This document shows positions 24,654 through 32,618 of a stretch of DNA of 64,000 bases, piece by piece. Source of the DNA: Acetatifactor muris (GTDB taxonomy: Bacteria; Bacillota; Clostridia; Lachnospirales; Lachnospiraceae). Each line of letters starts with the position of its first letter. Positions within the stretch are counted from its first letter, which is position 1. The stretch covers positions 175,841 to 239,840 of the forward strand of contig NZ_JANJZD010000006.1 of assembly GCF_024623325.1 (NCBI RefSeq), read 5' to 3'. The notes under the pieces were generated by a model. That model had not been told where the DNA came from. It worked only from the letters and a program-made list of their open reading frames with translations, and ran no database searches. Made by a program: the position numbers and the translations under genes.

Positions 24654-25334
24654 ATGTTTCAGAATGCCATTATGTACACAGGCCCGCAAGTTGGTCTACT
24701 GTGTAGCTTTTTGGGTAAACGGGTTCTTGACGGAGATGTTGATGCCATAAAAGCGCTGTACCGTACTACATGGAAAGAACATCCTGCCCTGATAAAAACA
24801 ATTACCCAATTACAGGAATGCATAACTTCAGTGGAAATTGATAAGGACTCAGAAGAAAAATATTGTACTGAATTTTTATACTACTGGGGAATGATTTGCA
24901 TCGGTGATCTGTCAACTCTTATCAGCAGGGACTTGGGAACTGCAAATCATTGTTTTGATAAGATTGTTCATCGTGTACCCAAAGCTAAAGCCAGACTGGC
25001 TTTCATACAGTTGTTGAAGAGTGATGAACCTGCTAAAAGTGACAGGAATGTTGAAAGTATTGATATTCTACGACAGTGGGCTGGTAGAGGAGATTTGTTT
25101 TCAAGGATAGTGTTGGCAAAAATCAGCTTTTATCAGTTCCTGAATGAAAGGCAGATGGATGATGCAAATCTACCAATGAGAGTGTTGCGGCTTTTGGAAC
25201 CTCCCTGTCAAAAGGGTCATCCAGTGGCTATCCGATTCTGGAATGAAATAATTGATTACAGTGGAGCGACCATGGACACAGCTTCGCGTATGTCTGAGAC
25301 CTATATACAGGAACATATTTTGTTCGACCTATAA
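24654..25334 (+). CDS. Helical-repeat (SEL1/TPR-like) protein
   Basis: A 226-aa protein starting MFQNAIMYTGPQVGLLCSFL, with AAGGAAAGGGG before the ATG. Residues about 85-200 resemble SEL1/TPR-like repeats: LGTANHCFDKIVHRVPKAKA RLAFIQLL and MRVLRLLEPPCQKGHPVAIR FW. Such repeats bind proteins. It is the last gene before the integrase and could be a regulator or an adaptor of the element. No enzymatic motif. Confidence 0.6.
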   Translation: MFQNAIMYTGPQVGLLCSFLGKRVLDGDVDAIKALYRTTWKEHPALIKTITQLQECITSVEIDKDSEEKYCTEFLYYWGMICIGDLSTLISRDLGTANHCFDKIVHRVPKAKARLAFIQLLKSDEPAKSDRNVESIDILRQWAGRGDLFSRIVLAKISFYQFLNERQMDDANLPMRVLRLLEPPCQKGHPVAIRFWNEIIDYSGATMDTASRMSETYIQEHILFDL

Positions 25335-25572
25335 ACGTATGCAAATATACAAATAAGGCTATAAACCGCATGATTTCAAGGTTTATATTTGTATCTTGGT
25401 CATGCAAATAGCAGAATCGTTTCATACAAATCAGGAAAGCATAAATGATTCTGGTCATCTGGATATCGAAGGAACTAAGGACAAATTTCCCAATTGAAGG
25501 AGAATCTAAGAATGGAAAGGAGCTGGAGAGCCGCTGGCCAGCACAAGGTACGTACCGGCTCCTTGGAACAGA

Positions 25573-26781
25573 ATGAGCGAAAACGAAGTATTGAAATATG
25601 CTGTTGACAATGGTATGATTGATTTATCATACGTGCAAGAAAAAATAGAGATGAGCAAGAGAAAGGAATTATTAGAGAAACATCCCTGCAAGATATGGGA
25701 GGGGAAAAATGGCTGTTGGTATACATATCTTCCGGATGGCAAAGGAGGGAGAATCCTTAAGAAGCGCAAGTTGAAAACGGATTTGGAGAATGACATCGTT
25801 AAGTGCCTATCTCAACAGGCTGACAATCCAACGGTTGCCGATATATTCCATGAGTGGATAGACAGCCGTTTGGAAACAAAGGAGATCTCCAAGGCGAGTT
25901 TTGACAGATATTCTGTTGATTTCCGAAGATTCTTTTCCGTTTTTGGAGAGAGGGAAATTAAAGGCATCACGGAACTGGATGTTGAAGAATTCATGCTGAA
26001 ATCAATTTCTGATTTTTCTCTGACAGCTAAGTCTTTCGGGAATCTGCGGATTCTGGTGTACGGGATATTCAAGAGGGCAAAAAAGAAGAAGCTCATATCT
26101 TTCAGCATAACGGAGGTAGTCAATGATCTGGAAATCTCCCGGAATGCATTCACTAAAGTCAAGAAAGATGAATGCAGCGAAGTGTTTATGCAGGATGAAC
26201 TGCCGGTCGTGCTTGATTATCTCAAGGATAACCTTGATATCGTAAACCTTGGACTCCTGCTGATGTTTGTCACCGGGGTACGGGTGGGTGAACTTGTGGC
26301 TATTAAACCTGAGGATGTAGAAGGCAATGTTATCCATATATGCCGTACAGAATCACATTATAAGGATAAGGAGACCGGAAAGGATGTATATGCCATAAAA
26401 GATACACCGAAAACGGCTGCCGGAATCAGGAATGTCATTGTCCCTACTGATTATATCTGGATACTGCACAAGATAAAGCAGATGAATCCATCAGGTGAAT
26501 TCCTGTTTATGAGAGATGGTTCAAGAATCCGTGCTTATACCGTAAGACTTCGCTTACACCGTGTCTGCAAGGAAACAGAAGTACATGATAAATCTACACA
26601 CAAAGCCAGAAAGACATATGCAAGTATATTGTTGTCAGCCGGCGTGGATACATCAATTGTAATCAGTCTGATGGGGCATACGGATATATCATGTACCGAG
26701 CAGTATTACCACCGCAACCGTAAGGATATAGCAGCAAAAACAGTTCTGCTGAACAGTATCCCGGAATTTCAGTCCCACTGA
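25573..26781 (+). CDS. Tyrosine integrase of the element
   Basis: A 402-aa integrase. The N-terminal arm-binding domain has KIWEGKNGCWYTYLPDGKGG; the core-binding SAM-like domain spans about residues 80-180. Catalytic residues are visible: Arg in TGVRVGEL (about 237), His-x-x-Arg in STHKARKTY (about 340), His in MGHTD (about 365) and Tyr in EQYYHRNR (about 375). It lies next to attR and the tRNA, the usual place, and integrates into the 3' end of tRNA-Gly. No excisionase gene was recognised; a short basic frame at 25512-25606 is too weak to call. A terminator follows the stop. Confidence 0.93.
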   Translation: MSENEVLKYAVDNGMIDLSYVQEKIEMSKRKELLEKHPCKIWEGKNGCWYTYLPDGKGGRILKKRKLKTDLENDIVKCLSQQADNPTVADIFHEWIDSRLETKEISKASFDRYSVDFRRFFSVFGEREIKGITELDVEEFMLKSISDFSLTAKSFGNLRILVYGIFKRAKKKKLISFSITEVVNDLEISRNAFTKVKKDECSEVFMQDELPVVLDYLKDNLDIVNLGLLLMFVTGVRVGELVAIKPEDVEGNVIHICRTESHYKDKETGKDVYAIKDTPKTAAGIRNVIVPTDYIWILHKIKQMNPSGEFLFMRDGSRIRAYTVRLRLHRVCKETEVHDKSTHKARKTYASILLSAGVDTSIVISLMGHTDISCTEQYYHRNRKDIAAKTVLLNSIPEFQSH

Positions 26782-26791
26782 TGCAAAAAAT

Positions 26792-26832
26792 AAAAGGTAA
26801 TCATCACACCCCAATGCGCTTGATTACCTTTT
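26792..26832 (+). terminator. Integrase terminator overlapping arm-type repeats
   Basis: AAAAGGTAATCA (26792-26803) and TGATTACCTTTT (26821-26832) form a perfect 12-bp stem. The right arm also starts a series of TGATTAC repeats (26821, 26832, 26843), so the same bases may serve both transcription stop and integrase binding. Confidence 0.7.
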
Positions 26833-26851
26833 GATTACTCACTGATTACTG
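26832..26851 (+). repeat. Candidate integrase arm-type sites, right end
   Basis: TGATTACTC at 26832-26840 and TGATTACTG at 26843-26851 match the two copies of TGATTACTC inside attL, in the same orientation, 30-60 bases from attR. Confidence 0.5.
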
Positions 26852-26882
26852 AACCTCGCAAATTCAGTATTCATGAGGTCTT

Positions 26883-26907
26883 GAAGAGCGATAGACGGGA
26901 CTCGAAC
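26883..26907. repeat. attR: right 25-bp direct repeat inside tRNA-Gly
   Basis: Identical to 4498-4522. It covers the 3' part of the tRNA gene from the T-loop through the acceptor strand plus five flanking bases, so integration leaves a complete tRNA gene. Confidence 0.93.
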
Positions 26908-26959
26908 CCGCGATTTCCACCTTGGCAAGGTGGCGCTCTACCAACTGAGCCACTATCGC
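26887..26959 (-). tRNA. tRNA-Gly(GCC)
   Basis: On the minus strand: acceptor GCGATAG / CTATCGC, D arm GCTCAGTTGGTAGAGC, anticodon stem CCACC / GGTGG with loop TTGCCAA (anticodon GCC), and T arm CGGGTTCGAGTCCCG. Discriminator base U, no encoded CCA. It is the integration target of the adjacent element. Confidence 0.96.
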
Positions 26960-26989
26960 AAAATTAATTATCTGTTGTTTACTTAAAAC

Positions 26990-27018
26990 AGTATACGGGA
27001 AATTTCCCTTTCTGTCAA
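26990..27018 (-). promoter_or_regulatory. Sigma-A promoter of tRNA-Gly(GCC)
   Basis: TTGACA (27013-27018), 17-base spacer, TATACT (26990-26995), 31 bases before the tRNA. The stop codon of the preceding gene lies inside the -35 box. Confidence 0.85.
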
Positions 27019-27575
27019 GCCAAAATTTTATTTTTTACCTTATGTATTTTTCTTTCAAAATCCAGTATCTCGCCCTGAGGGTAATACAGTGTCAAAAAAG
27101 CGATTTCATTTCCCGCATATTGAATCACAAATATCTCCGTCTTTTTTCTGCAAAAATACAGTATGCCGGCTGCCAGCGCGAAAATAAGAAGTAAGCCGCT
27201 GATTACTGCCATATCGCAAAATGAAAACAGCGCATATCCCATTCCTGCATTTACCGCCGCCACACTTAATGTAACAAGCAAAAGCCATACTGCCGCAAAG
27301 ACAAGATCCAGCAGAATCATAACCGCCATCCCGGCCGAACGCGTTCCGGTGCAGGACACATCCCCCACATTGATAATATAGCGGCAGTTATGTGCCACAT
27401 ACACCCCGCATATTTTATAATAACATTTTCCGCAGCAATACAGCCTTTTGTCACTCAACACGCCAAACCCCTTCCCGGAAGCTCCATATTCCAGGAAATT
27501 ATGAAGATACTTTTCCCCGAACACGGCAACCATTTCCTCATCCTCATCCACAAATAAACTGTATACATCATTCAT
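27015..27575 (-). CDS. Membrane protein with PH-like N-terminus, unknown function
   Basis: A 186-aa protein. The N-terminal 70 residues (VFGEKYLHNFLEYGASGKGF, GVLSDKRLYCCGKCYY) resemble bacterial PH-like or YokE-like domains where a GFGVLTDKR motif is common. Two membrane segments follow (AVMILLDLVFAAVWLLLVTL, AVISGLLLIFALAAGILYF), then a 40-residue cytosolic tail with FVIQYAGNEIAFLTLYYPQG. The function is unknown. It ends within the tRNA-Gly promoter. Confidence 0.7.
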   Translation of the reverse strand: MNDVYSLFVDEDEEMVAVFGEKYLHNFLEYGASGKGFGVLSDKRLYCCGKCYYKICGVYVAHNCRYIINVGDVSCTGTRSAGMAVMILLDLVFAAVWLLLVTLSVAAVNAGMGYALFSFCDMAVISGLLLIFALAAGILYFCRKKTEIFVIQYAGNEIAFLTLYYPQGEILDFERKIHKVKNKILA

Positions 27576-28157
27576 GGCTCCCGCATCTCCCTGTTCTCTC
27601 AGCCCTGAAATTTTCTTTCAATATAGGGTCTGCGTTTGTACTGAAACACCACACGGCGGCAGATTACACTGCCGCCGCGGGTAGCAAAGGGGAACCAAGA
27701 AAGAGGTGCAAAGTATGCGTCCACACTTTACACCTCTTACGTATTTTAAGGCCAGATACAAGGTTCTGCCAACAGCACAAAAAGCATTGTAATTTTATTC
27801 AAAATGCTTTATAATAATCATGTGTGTATCGCAGACTTGTTCTGTATCGTGTGGTAGTGTTCTTACCATACCCTGCCACAAGAGGCGGCAACCTCTTGTG
27901 GTGGTACACCGACAATTTAAATTTATCTTGATTTCCCTACCTATATTTTAACATATCTGCCTTATTTATACAAGTGGCAAATATCTTTTATCACAAATCC
28001 GGTAATTAACAATATAACAGTCTGACATTTCCCGCATCAGTGAAAATTTTATCCAAAGCCTGAACAGGAGTCGGGAGGAATACAGAAATGGCATTTATCT
28101 TTATCACACAGGATTGCAGACAAAATTGGGAAAAATCCAAAAAATTAAAATAAACTC
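27576..28157. other. Gene-free region with a series of strong hairpins
   Basis: No coding gene. Hairpins: CGGCGGCAG-ATTACA-CTGCCGCCG at about 27654-27677; a 14-bp near-perfect stem AAGAGGTGCAAAGT / ACTTTACACCTCTT at about 27700-27738; the terminator at 27781-27810; and CCACAAGAGG-CGGCAA-CCTCTTGTGG at about 27881-27906. A promoter at 27945-27973 fires through them on the minus strand toward the gene at 27575, so this may be a small RNA gene followed by a structured leader. Confidence 0.55.
27778..27937 (-). ncRNA. Candidate structured small RNA of about 160 nt
   Basis: Minus-strand promoter TTGTAT-17-TAAAAT at 27945-27973. The predicted transcript contains a perfect 10-bp hairpin (CCACAAGAGG / CCTCTTGTGG), a TGGTA / TACCA hairpin and two copies of CGATACA, and ends at AAAGCATT / AATGCTTT followed by TTTTTG. 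No reading frame fits it. I could not match it to 6S, SRP, tmRNA or RNase P RNA by eye. Confidence 0.4.
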
Positions 28158-28186
28158 TTGACAGCGATATCATTTTCGTGTAAAAT
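28158..28186 (+). promoter_or_regulatory. Sigma-A promoter of tRNA-Gly(UCC)
   Basis: TTGACA (28158-28163), 17-base spacer, TAAAAT (28181-28186), 47 bases before the tRNA. Confidence 0.85.
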
Positions 28187-28233
28187 AATCAATGTTGTTA
28201 GGGCAGAAGAAAAGTTGAATAGTTGTTTTATTT

Positions 28234-28304
28234 GCAGGTGTAGTTCAGTGGTAGAACACCAGCCTTCCAAGCTGGATATGTGGGTTCGATTCCCATCACC
28301 TGCT
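28234..28304 (+). tRNA. tRNA-Gly(UCC)
   Basis: Acceptor GCAGGTG / CACCTGC, D arm GTTCAGTGGTAGAAC, anticodon stem CAGC / GCTG with loop containing TCC, and T arm TGGGTTCGATTCCCA. Discriminator U with no CCA; a run of T follows at once and should terminate the transcript. Confidence 0.95.
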
Positions 28305-28371
28305 TTTTTGCCGCAGTGCTTTAAATCCATGTTCTTTTCAATAAAATCAAGGATTTACGATCAGCCGGAAT

Positions 28372-29631
28372 TTATTCGGCTGCCTTCCCGCTACCCGGAC
28401 CGCTTCGATAATACTGCAGCAGCAGCCGAACCACCCGACTATAACTGGCCGCGCCATCCGACACACCGTTCACTTTCAGATTCGTGTCAATGAACACATC
28501 AGCCGCCTTATCCACGACTTCTGTATCAATCCATGCTTTTCTGTTGATGCGGTCCCATTCTTCCTGCACTACGAAGACATTGTCCTCCCAGACCTGCCTG
28601 TCCACTGTCACAGGCCGGAGTATCTCCACGGCTTCTTCGTAGGCAATGCGGTTGTTTTCCCACACTTTGTACAAATCATTGTTCAGATAAGTCAGTACAC
28701 TGAGATATCCCGCATACTGAAAAAAAGCATCCTCAGACTGCACACAGGCCAGATAACCGATAAAGTTTGCCTCATCCTCATAGATATATCCTCTCAGATG
28801 TGCAAGCTCATGGCACATTGTGGACGGAAAGTTCAAAATGTGCATGACATCATTGTAATTTGCCTCCATGGAAAAAGGAAAATAGTACCCCTGCATATGC
28901 TGCTGGCACATGAAATCCGAGGATAGAAGCGCCTTCGGACGGGGGTAAAATCCATCCAACTGCGGATATGTCTCCCCCAGCTGTCTCATCAGCATCCTCG
29001 CCGTATCCTCCATATCCAGAGTCTCTCCGTCTGCCCCCGCGCTTCCTCTATACAACACCATACCGCTCTCATCCCGCTCCATCACCCGGGCAAAATGATT
29101 GCACTGCTCTGCCACCATGTTATATATCTCAATCAGTTCCACCAGGGTATACGCTTCCGTATCTTCTCCAAAATAATGCTCTGAAAAAGTAGATGCATGA
29201 TAAAGAATAAAACAGTTCAGCGTCATAACCAGGCTTACAATGAGCAGCACCCACCAAAAAAAGCTGTAAAACTTCCGGCTGAATCTCCGAAAAACACTGT
29301 CAGCTTTTACTGTCATTCTCTTCGTCCCATATACGGTTCGGTACAGGCAAAAACGGAGTGCCATGGTCACACCGATACCTGCCCATATCACGCCAATTGC
29401 TATCGCCATCGCCGCAAGCACAACACCTGCCACAAGCATCCATTCTCCCACGGAAAAAGCAAAAAGCCCTGTCACACGACCGTAGAGATTTACCCAGACA
29501 GGAAAAATATACGCAATATACCAATCCGCAAAAACGGTACTGTTCCATGCTGCCGCATTCAGTAAAATTACCAAAACTGCAATACAGAAATAAAGAATCC
29601 GGCTCTTCCGGAAGAAATTCCTTTTATCCAT
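28372..29631 (-). CDS. DUF3810 membrane metalloprotease-like protein
   Basis: A 419-aa protein with three membrane segments in the first 155 residues (ILYFCIAVLVILLNAAAW; EWMLVAGVVLAAMAIAIGVI; WWVLLIVSLVMTLNCFILY) and a large extracytoplasmic domain. That domain holds the zinc-peptidase motif HELAH (about residue 280) with EDEANFIGYLACV about ten residues on, giving HExxH plus a downstream Glu. This matches DUF3810, a gluzincin-like family conserved in Clostridia; substrates are unknown. The C-terminus (VNGVSDGAASYSRVVRLLLQ YY) is also conserved in the family. The gene stands alone on the minus strand beside a tRNA. Confidence 0.85.
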   Translation of the reverse strand: MDKRNFFRKSRILYFCIAVLVILLNAAAWNSTVFADWYIAYIFPVWVNLYGRVTGLFAFSVGEWMLVAGVVLAAMAIAIGVIWAGIGVTMALRFCLYRTVYGTKRMTVKADSVFRRFSRKFYSFFWWVLLIVSLVMTLNCFILYHASTFSEHYFGEDTEAYTLVELIEIYNMVAEQCNHFARVMERDESGMVLYRGSAGADGETLDMEDTARMLMRQLGETYPQLDGFYPRPKALLSSDFMCQQHMQGYYFPFSMEANYNDVMHILNFPSTMCHELAHLRGYIYEDEANFIGYLACVQSEDAFFQYAGYLSVLTYLNNDLYKVWENNRIAYEEAVEILRPVTVDRQVWEDNVFVVQEEWDRINRKAWIDTEVVDKAADVFIDTNLKVNGVSDGAASYSRVVRLLLQYYRSGPGSGKAAE

Positions 29632-29668
29632 TTATGCCACCCAGTCTCATCATCCGCAGTAACAAAAA

Positions 29669-29692
29669 GATGGGCACGCCGACATGCCCATC
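29669..29692 (-). terminator. Terminator of the DUF3048 lipoprotein gene
   Basis: GATGGGCA / TGCCCATC, 8-bp stem with 8-base loop, followed on the minus strand by TTTTTGTTAC. Confidence 0.8.
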
Positions 29693-29715
29693 CTTTAAGA
29701 AAACTATATACTATC

Positions 29716-30909
29716 TTATTTAATAACGATGGTATTCCATGTGTCATCCGGTACCAGTGCAATGTATGTCTTACCTGTATTAAGCACTATCTCTTCGCCT
29801 GTAGCCTTGTTCCGGAAAACAGTAAGGGAAGCGCCGCTGCCGTTTTCAGCCTCTCCGCCCTTTTCCCATGTTATGTCAATAGCTGTTCCGTTTGTAATAA
29901 AATATCCCTCACCGCTGCCGAGGCAGTTATAGATAAAATATCCCTCCTTTGCCGGCTCATGTACGCTAAAACTGCACTTTTGAATAATGAGATTCTCAAA
30001 AGTAAGCTGTGCATTCCCATTTTCAGGATCAAGGTGGGCCTCTCCGTACTCGTAATAATCATAAGTTCCTGTGGCCTCATTGTATTCAAGCCTGGAATTA
30101 TTATGTTCAAAAGGTTTGAGCTGAATCTCGTTACAGCCAAATGAACCGGACTCACCGGATAAGTCATATTCCTGACTGGAAAATTTAAAATGCGGCCCTA
30201 TGTAATATTCATTGTACTCCACACTGTATCCTTTACTGCTGATTCCTTCCGCAACCGTTTTCCCCGATTTTTTTACACTACGGTCATCCTGTACGATATA
30301 TTCTGTAAATTCCGACGGCTTGCCATTTTCTACACGGGGAAATATGCCGCTGAGGTTGTCGCAATAATCCTTCTGCGCAATCAGACCCTTATAATTTGCT
30401 GCTGAATTTCCCATTACAAAGTACGGGCCTCCATCGTGGCAGAGTATGGCATTCCACTCTCCAACAAGGTAAATATTGGTCTCTCTGGTACTCCTTATGC
30501 TGCCGAACTGCGTAAGGCTGCCCCAATCCTTCACAATTGCCATAAACCGTGTAACCCTGCCGTTTGCCGTGCTGTTCATAATCTCGTAAACAACATCAGC
30601 CTGTGTAAGTCCATAGTGGGGAAGCGCAGTCTTCTCATTGTCCACCATGACTGCAATCGGACGCTGATTCTGCAGGCTCTCATCAATCCATTCATTTGTC
30701 AGCTCGCTGCGGTACATTCCCTCGCGATCTTCTTCCGGCTCCGGAGTTGTCGTCAGCTCTTCTGTCGGTTCCGATGTTACTTCCGGTTCGTCCACAATAA
30801 CCACCGGTTTCACGGTCTGAACCGGAGACTGGGGTTCTCCTCCCTCACCTCCGCACCCGGCCAGAACAGCCATCGCCGCTATAATTACTGCTAATACTTT
30901 CTTTTTCAT
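29716..30909 (-). CDS. DUF3048 (YerB-like) lipoprotein
   Basis: A 397-aa lipoprotein: signal peptide with lipobox VLAGC at residues 14-18, then a P/T/E-rich linker (about 25-62). The mature part shows the DUF3048 pattern: RPIAVMVDNEKTALPHYGLT, YEIMNSTANGRVTRFMAIV, IGSIRSTRETNIYL-like sequence with SIRSTRETN, and the C-terminal NKATGEEIVLNTGKTYIALV. The family is widespread in spore-forming Firmicutes; B. subtilis YerB lies next to the PcrA helicase gene, but the molecular role is unclear. It is monocistronic, ending at the hairpin at 29669. Confidence 0.9.
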   Translation of the reverse strand: MKKKVLAVIIAAMAVLAGCGGEGGEPQSPVQTVKPVVIVDEPEVTSEPTEELTTTPEPEEDREGMYRSELTNEWIDESLQNQRPIAVMVDNEKTALPHYGLTQADVVYEIMNSTANGRVTRFMAIVKDWGSLTQFGSIRSTRETNIYLVGEWNAILCHDGGPYFVMGNSAANYKGLIAQKDYCDNLSGIFPRVENGKPSEFTEYIVQDDRSVKKSGKTVAEGISSKGYSVEYNEYYIGPHFKFSSQEYDLSGESGSFGCNEIQLKPFEHNNSRLEYNEATGTYDYYEYGEAHLDPENGNAQLTFENLIIQKCSFSVHEPAKEGYFIYNCLGSGEGYFITNGTAIDITWEKGGEAENGSGASLTVFRNKATGEEIVLNTGKTYIALVPDDTWNTIVIK

Positions 30910-31267
30910 GGGAATTCCTTTCCTTATGCTTTTTCTTCTATTTTATCCTCACTGTCCTGATTTGTCCATTTATTCCGGCTAAAAAAATGTAGAAATTTTA
31001 TGCAATTTTTTATCATCTTGCCCAAAACTTCTTAATTTGGTCGTTCTGCCGGTCTCTCACCTTCCACATATCTCTCTCTCAGCTATTCCCTGCCAAAATT
31101 TCCGACAAGTTTTCAGAACACGACACACAGATGTCATGTTTGTTTTGTTATAATTTTCATGTAATTCCACGATGGGTGACAGTTTTGCCTGAAATGCGGG
31201 CTGCCACGGAAAACTCTCCAACTTACATAAAACGGCACATAAAATCCACAGAAAAGAGGTACAGGCT
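30910..31267. other. Intergenic region between divergent genes
   Basis: No gene seen. It should hold the promoters of the DUF3048 gene (minus) and the MmcQ/YjbR gene (plus), but no clear consensus pair stands out. T- and A-rich tracts only. Confidence 0.5.
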
Positions 31268-31759
31268 ATGCGTTATACATGGATTGACGATTATCTGCTG
31301 CAGAAAAGAGCTGTCACAAAAGACCTGAAAAAAGAATGGAACTGGATCCGCTACCAAATCGGCGGAAAAATGTTTGCCGCAATTTGTCTGGATCAGAACG
31401 ACAGACCTTATTACATCAACCTGAAGCTGGAACCCGCAGAGGGAGAATTCCTAAGAAGTCAGTATCCCGATATTATTCCGGGATATTATTCTGACAAAGC
31501 ACATTGGAATTCCGTGAACCCGGACGGCGAAGTGCCGGATGAACTGCTGATGGATCTTCTGGATAAGTCCTATCATCTGGTTCTGGCCGGCTTCGGCAAG
31601 AAGAAGCAGCGCGAAATTCTGGGCATAACCTGCTGTGGCACAGAATGCGCAACCAAAGTCTGGCTGGCCACAAAAGATCCGAACCTGTCTCAGGAAACCT
31701 TCGACAGCTCCATTCAGGAACGGATGAAGCGGCTGCCGGGCTCCTCATTCAAAATGTGA
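31268..31759 (+). CDS. MmcQ/YjbR family protein
   Basis: A 163-aa protein starting MRYTWIDDYLLQKRAVTKDL with AAGAGGT seven bases before the ATG. The conserved features of the MmcQ/YjbR fold (DUF419, CyaY-like DNA-binding fold) are seen: WNWIRYQIGGKMFAAI, YINLKLEPAEGEFLRSQYPD IIPGYY, and the signature HWNSVNPDGEVPDELLMDLL DKSYHLVL. A C-terminal extension has CCGTECATKVWL. Members bind DNA or are of unknown function. It is followed by tRNA-Ala with its own promoter. Confidence 0.85.
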   Translation: MRYTWIDDYLLQKRAVTKDLKKEWNWIRYQIGGKMFAAICLDQNDRPYYINLKLEPAEGEFLRSQYPDIIPGYYSDKAHWNSVNPDGEVPDELLMDLLDKSYHLVLAGFGKKKQREILGITCCGTECATKVWLATKDPNLSQETFDSSIQERMKRLPGSSFKM

Positions 31760-31783
31760 TAAAAAATCCAGCTGAAATTTTTG

Positions 31784-31811
31784 TTGCATTTTCTTCAGAA
31801 TGTGTTATAAT
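31784..31811 (+). promoter_or_regulatory. Promoter of tRNA-Ala(GGC)
   Basis: TTGCAT (31784-31789), 16-base spacer, TATAAT (31806-31811), 44 bases before the tRNA. Confidence 0.75.
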
Positions 31812-31855
31812 GTTTTTGTTCAGGACAGAAAGCGATTTGTTTCATATGTGTCCAT

Positions 31856-31928
31856 GGGGCATTAGCGCAGTTGGGAGCGTGCCACACTGGCAGTGTGGAG
31901 GTCACGGGTTCGAATCCCGTATGCTCCA
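31856..31928 (+). tRNA. tRNA-Ala(GGC)
   Basis: Acceptor GGGGCAT / ATGCTCC, D arm GCGCAGTTGGGAGCGT, anticodon stem CCACA / TGTGG with loop CTGGCAG (anticodon GGC), T arm CGGGTTCGAATCCCG. Discriminator A; CCA is not encoded. Confidence 0.95.
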
Positions 31929-31940
31929 TGCTTGACAAGA

Positions 31941-31990
31941 GGCCGCAAATCAGAGATTTTCCAGTGAAATCAAGGGTTTGCGGCCTTTTT
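31941..31990 (+). terminator. Terminator of tRNA-Ala; one of two inverted copies
   Basis: Outer stem GGCCGCAAA / TTTGCGGCC, inner stem GATTT / AAATC, followed by TTTTT. An inverted, about 90 percent identical copy lies at 33568-33612 and ends the T7SS operon. Confidence 0.85.
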
Positions 31991-32068
31991 CATGCTTTGT
32001 TTTACTCCCTTTTCAAAATTGTGTACCTGTATGTTGACTTTATTTAAGAACTAAGTGAGAGTAAGAAA

Positions 32069-32527
32069 ATGGCAGAACGAAACAGGCTGATTTTATGGGG
32101 ATGGTTCAGTTTGGAAATTGTTAAAAATAAACTAATACCGGATATGGAAAAAAATATTTTGCAATATGGAGTGAGATCTCCAATTGCCTATAAAAAATTT
32201 CAAAAAAATAAATATGTCCTGAATAGTTTATATTTTCATCATTCCTATGCGGAAAGCGACATACCGATAGGACAGAACTACACAAAAATAGCATTGATGG
32301 ATAACTATAAAATATTGCAAAACTCAATTCAAACCTGCCATTCAGAGGTTATATGCTTTTTTACTTGCGATCCTAAGATGCAACCTTCTGAACATGCAAT
32401 GCGAGGACATCATGAGCTCAGTTTAATACAATTTAAACAAGGGATTCCACGAATGATTTATAATGAATTATTTGAGATAACAGAATTACCTTTTAGTCCG
32501 GCTAAAAAACAAATATGCCTTTATTAG
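32069..32527 (+). CDS. Unknown 152-aa protein in an AT-rich island
   Basis: Starts MAERNRLILWGWFSLEIVKN; the ribosome site is weak (AAGTGAGAG). The protein is soluble and basic with hydrophobic stretches (EVICFFTCDPKMQPSEHAMR) and has no recognised domain. The DNA is clearly richer in A+T than the flanking chromosome, a sign of transfer. It is followed by a possible 27-codon gene (32619-32702, AGGGAG before its ATG, MVSSDNHTVLQNMKNSLTHL) and then by a terminator. I considered a DarT/DUF4433 relative but could not support it. Confidence 0.55.
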   Translation: MAERNRLILWGWFSLEIVKNKLIPDMEKNILQYGVRSPIAYKKFQKNKYVLNSLYFHHSYAESDIPIGQNYTKIALMDNYKILQNSIQTCHSEVICFFTCDPKMQPSEHAMRGHHELSLIQFKQGIPRMIYNELFEITELPFSPAKKQICLY

Positions 32528-32618
32528 TAATGAAATTACAAAAGTTGAGAAATACACTGTTTATCAAAATTTCATGATAATAAGCAATGGGAACACTTTT
32601 CCGAAAAGGGAGAATATT

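Larger units (their letters stand above)
4498..26907. mobile_element. 22.4-kb plasmid-like integrative element in tRNA-Gly(GCC)
   Basis: Bounded by 25-bp perfect direct repeats (4498-4522 and 26883-26907); the right copy is the 3' end of the tRNA gene. A tyrosine integrase lies next to the right end. Inside are partition genes, a candidate replication initiator and origin, a DUF927-like ATPase, YqaJ plus Rad52-like recombination genes, SSB, RadC, DUF932, LPD28 and a serine recombinase. No relaxase, type IV secretion, coupling protein, capsid, terminase or portal gene could be recognised. It is best described as an integrated plasmid-like element; transfer would depend on a helper or on unrecognised genes. 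The boundaries are firm, the class is inference. Confidence 0.88.

Noticed and set aside
4498..26907. Prophage or conjugative element
   Set aside because: SSB, YqaJ, Rad52-like and DUF932 genes are phage-like, but no capsid, portal, terminase, tail, relaxase, coupling protein or T4SS gene could be recognised.
27392..27814. 140-codon plus-strand frame overlapping the membrane protein and hairpin region
   Set aside because: Composition is typical of an antisense shadow, and its end lies in the strong hairpins assigned to RNA structure.
32069..32527. DarT/DUF4433 ADP-ribosyltransferase toxin
   Set aside because: A few words near the N-terminus suggested it, but the conserved NAD-site pattern could not be found and no DarG macrodomain gene follows.
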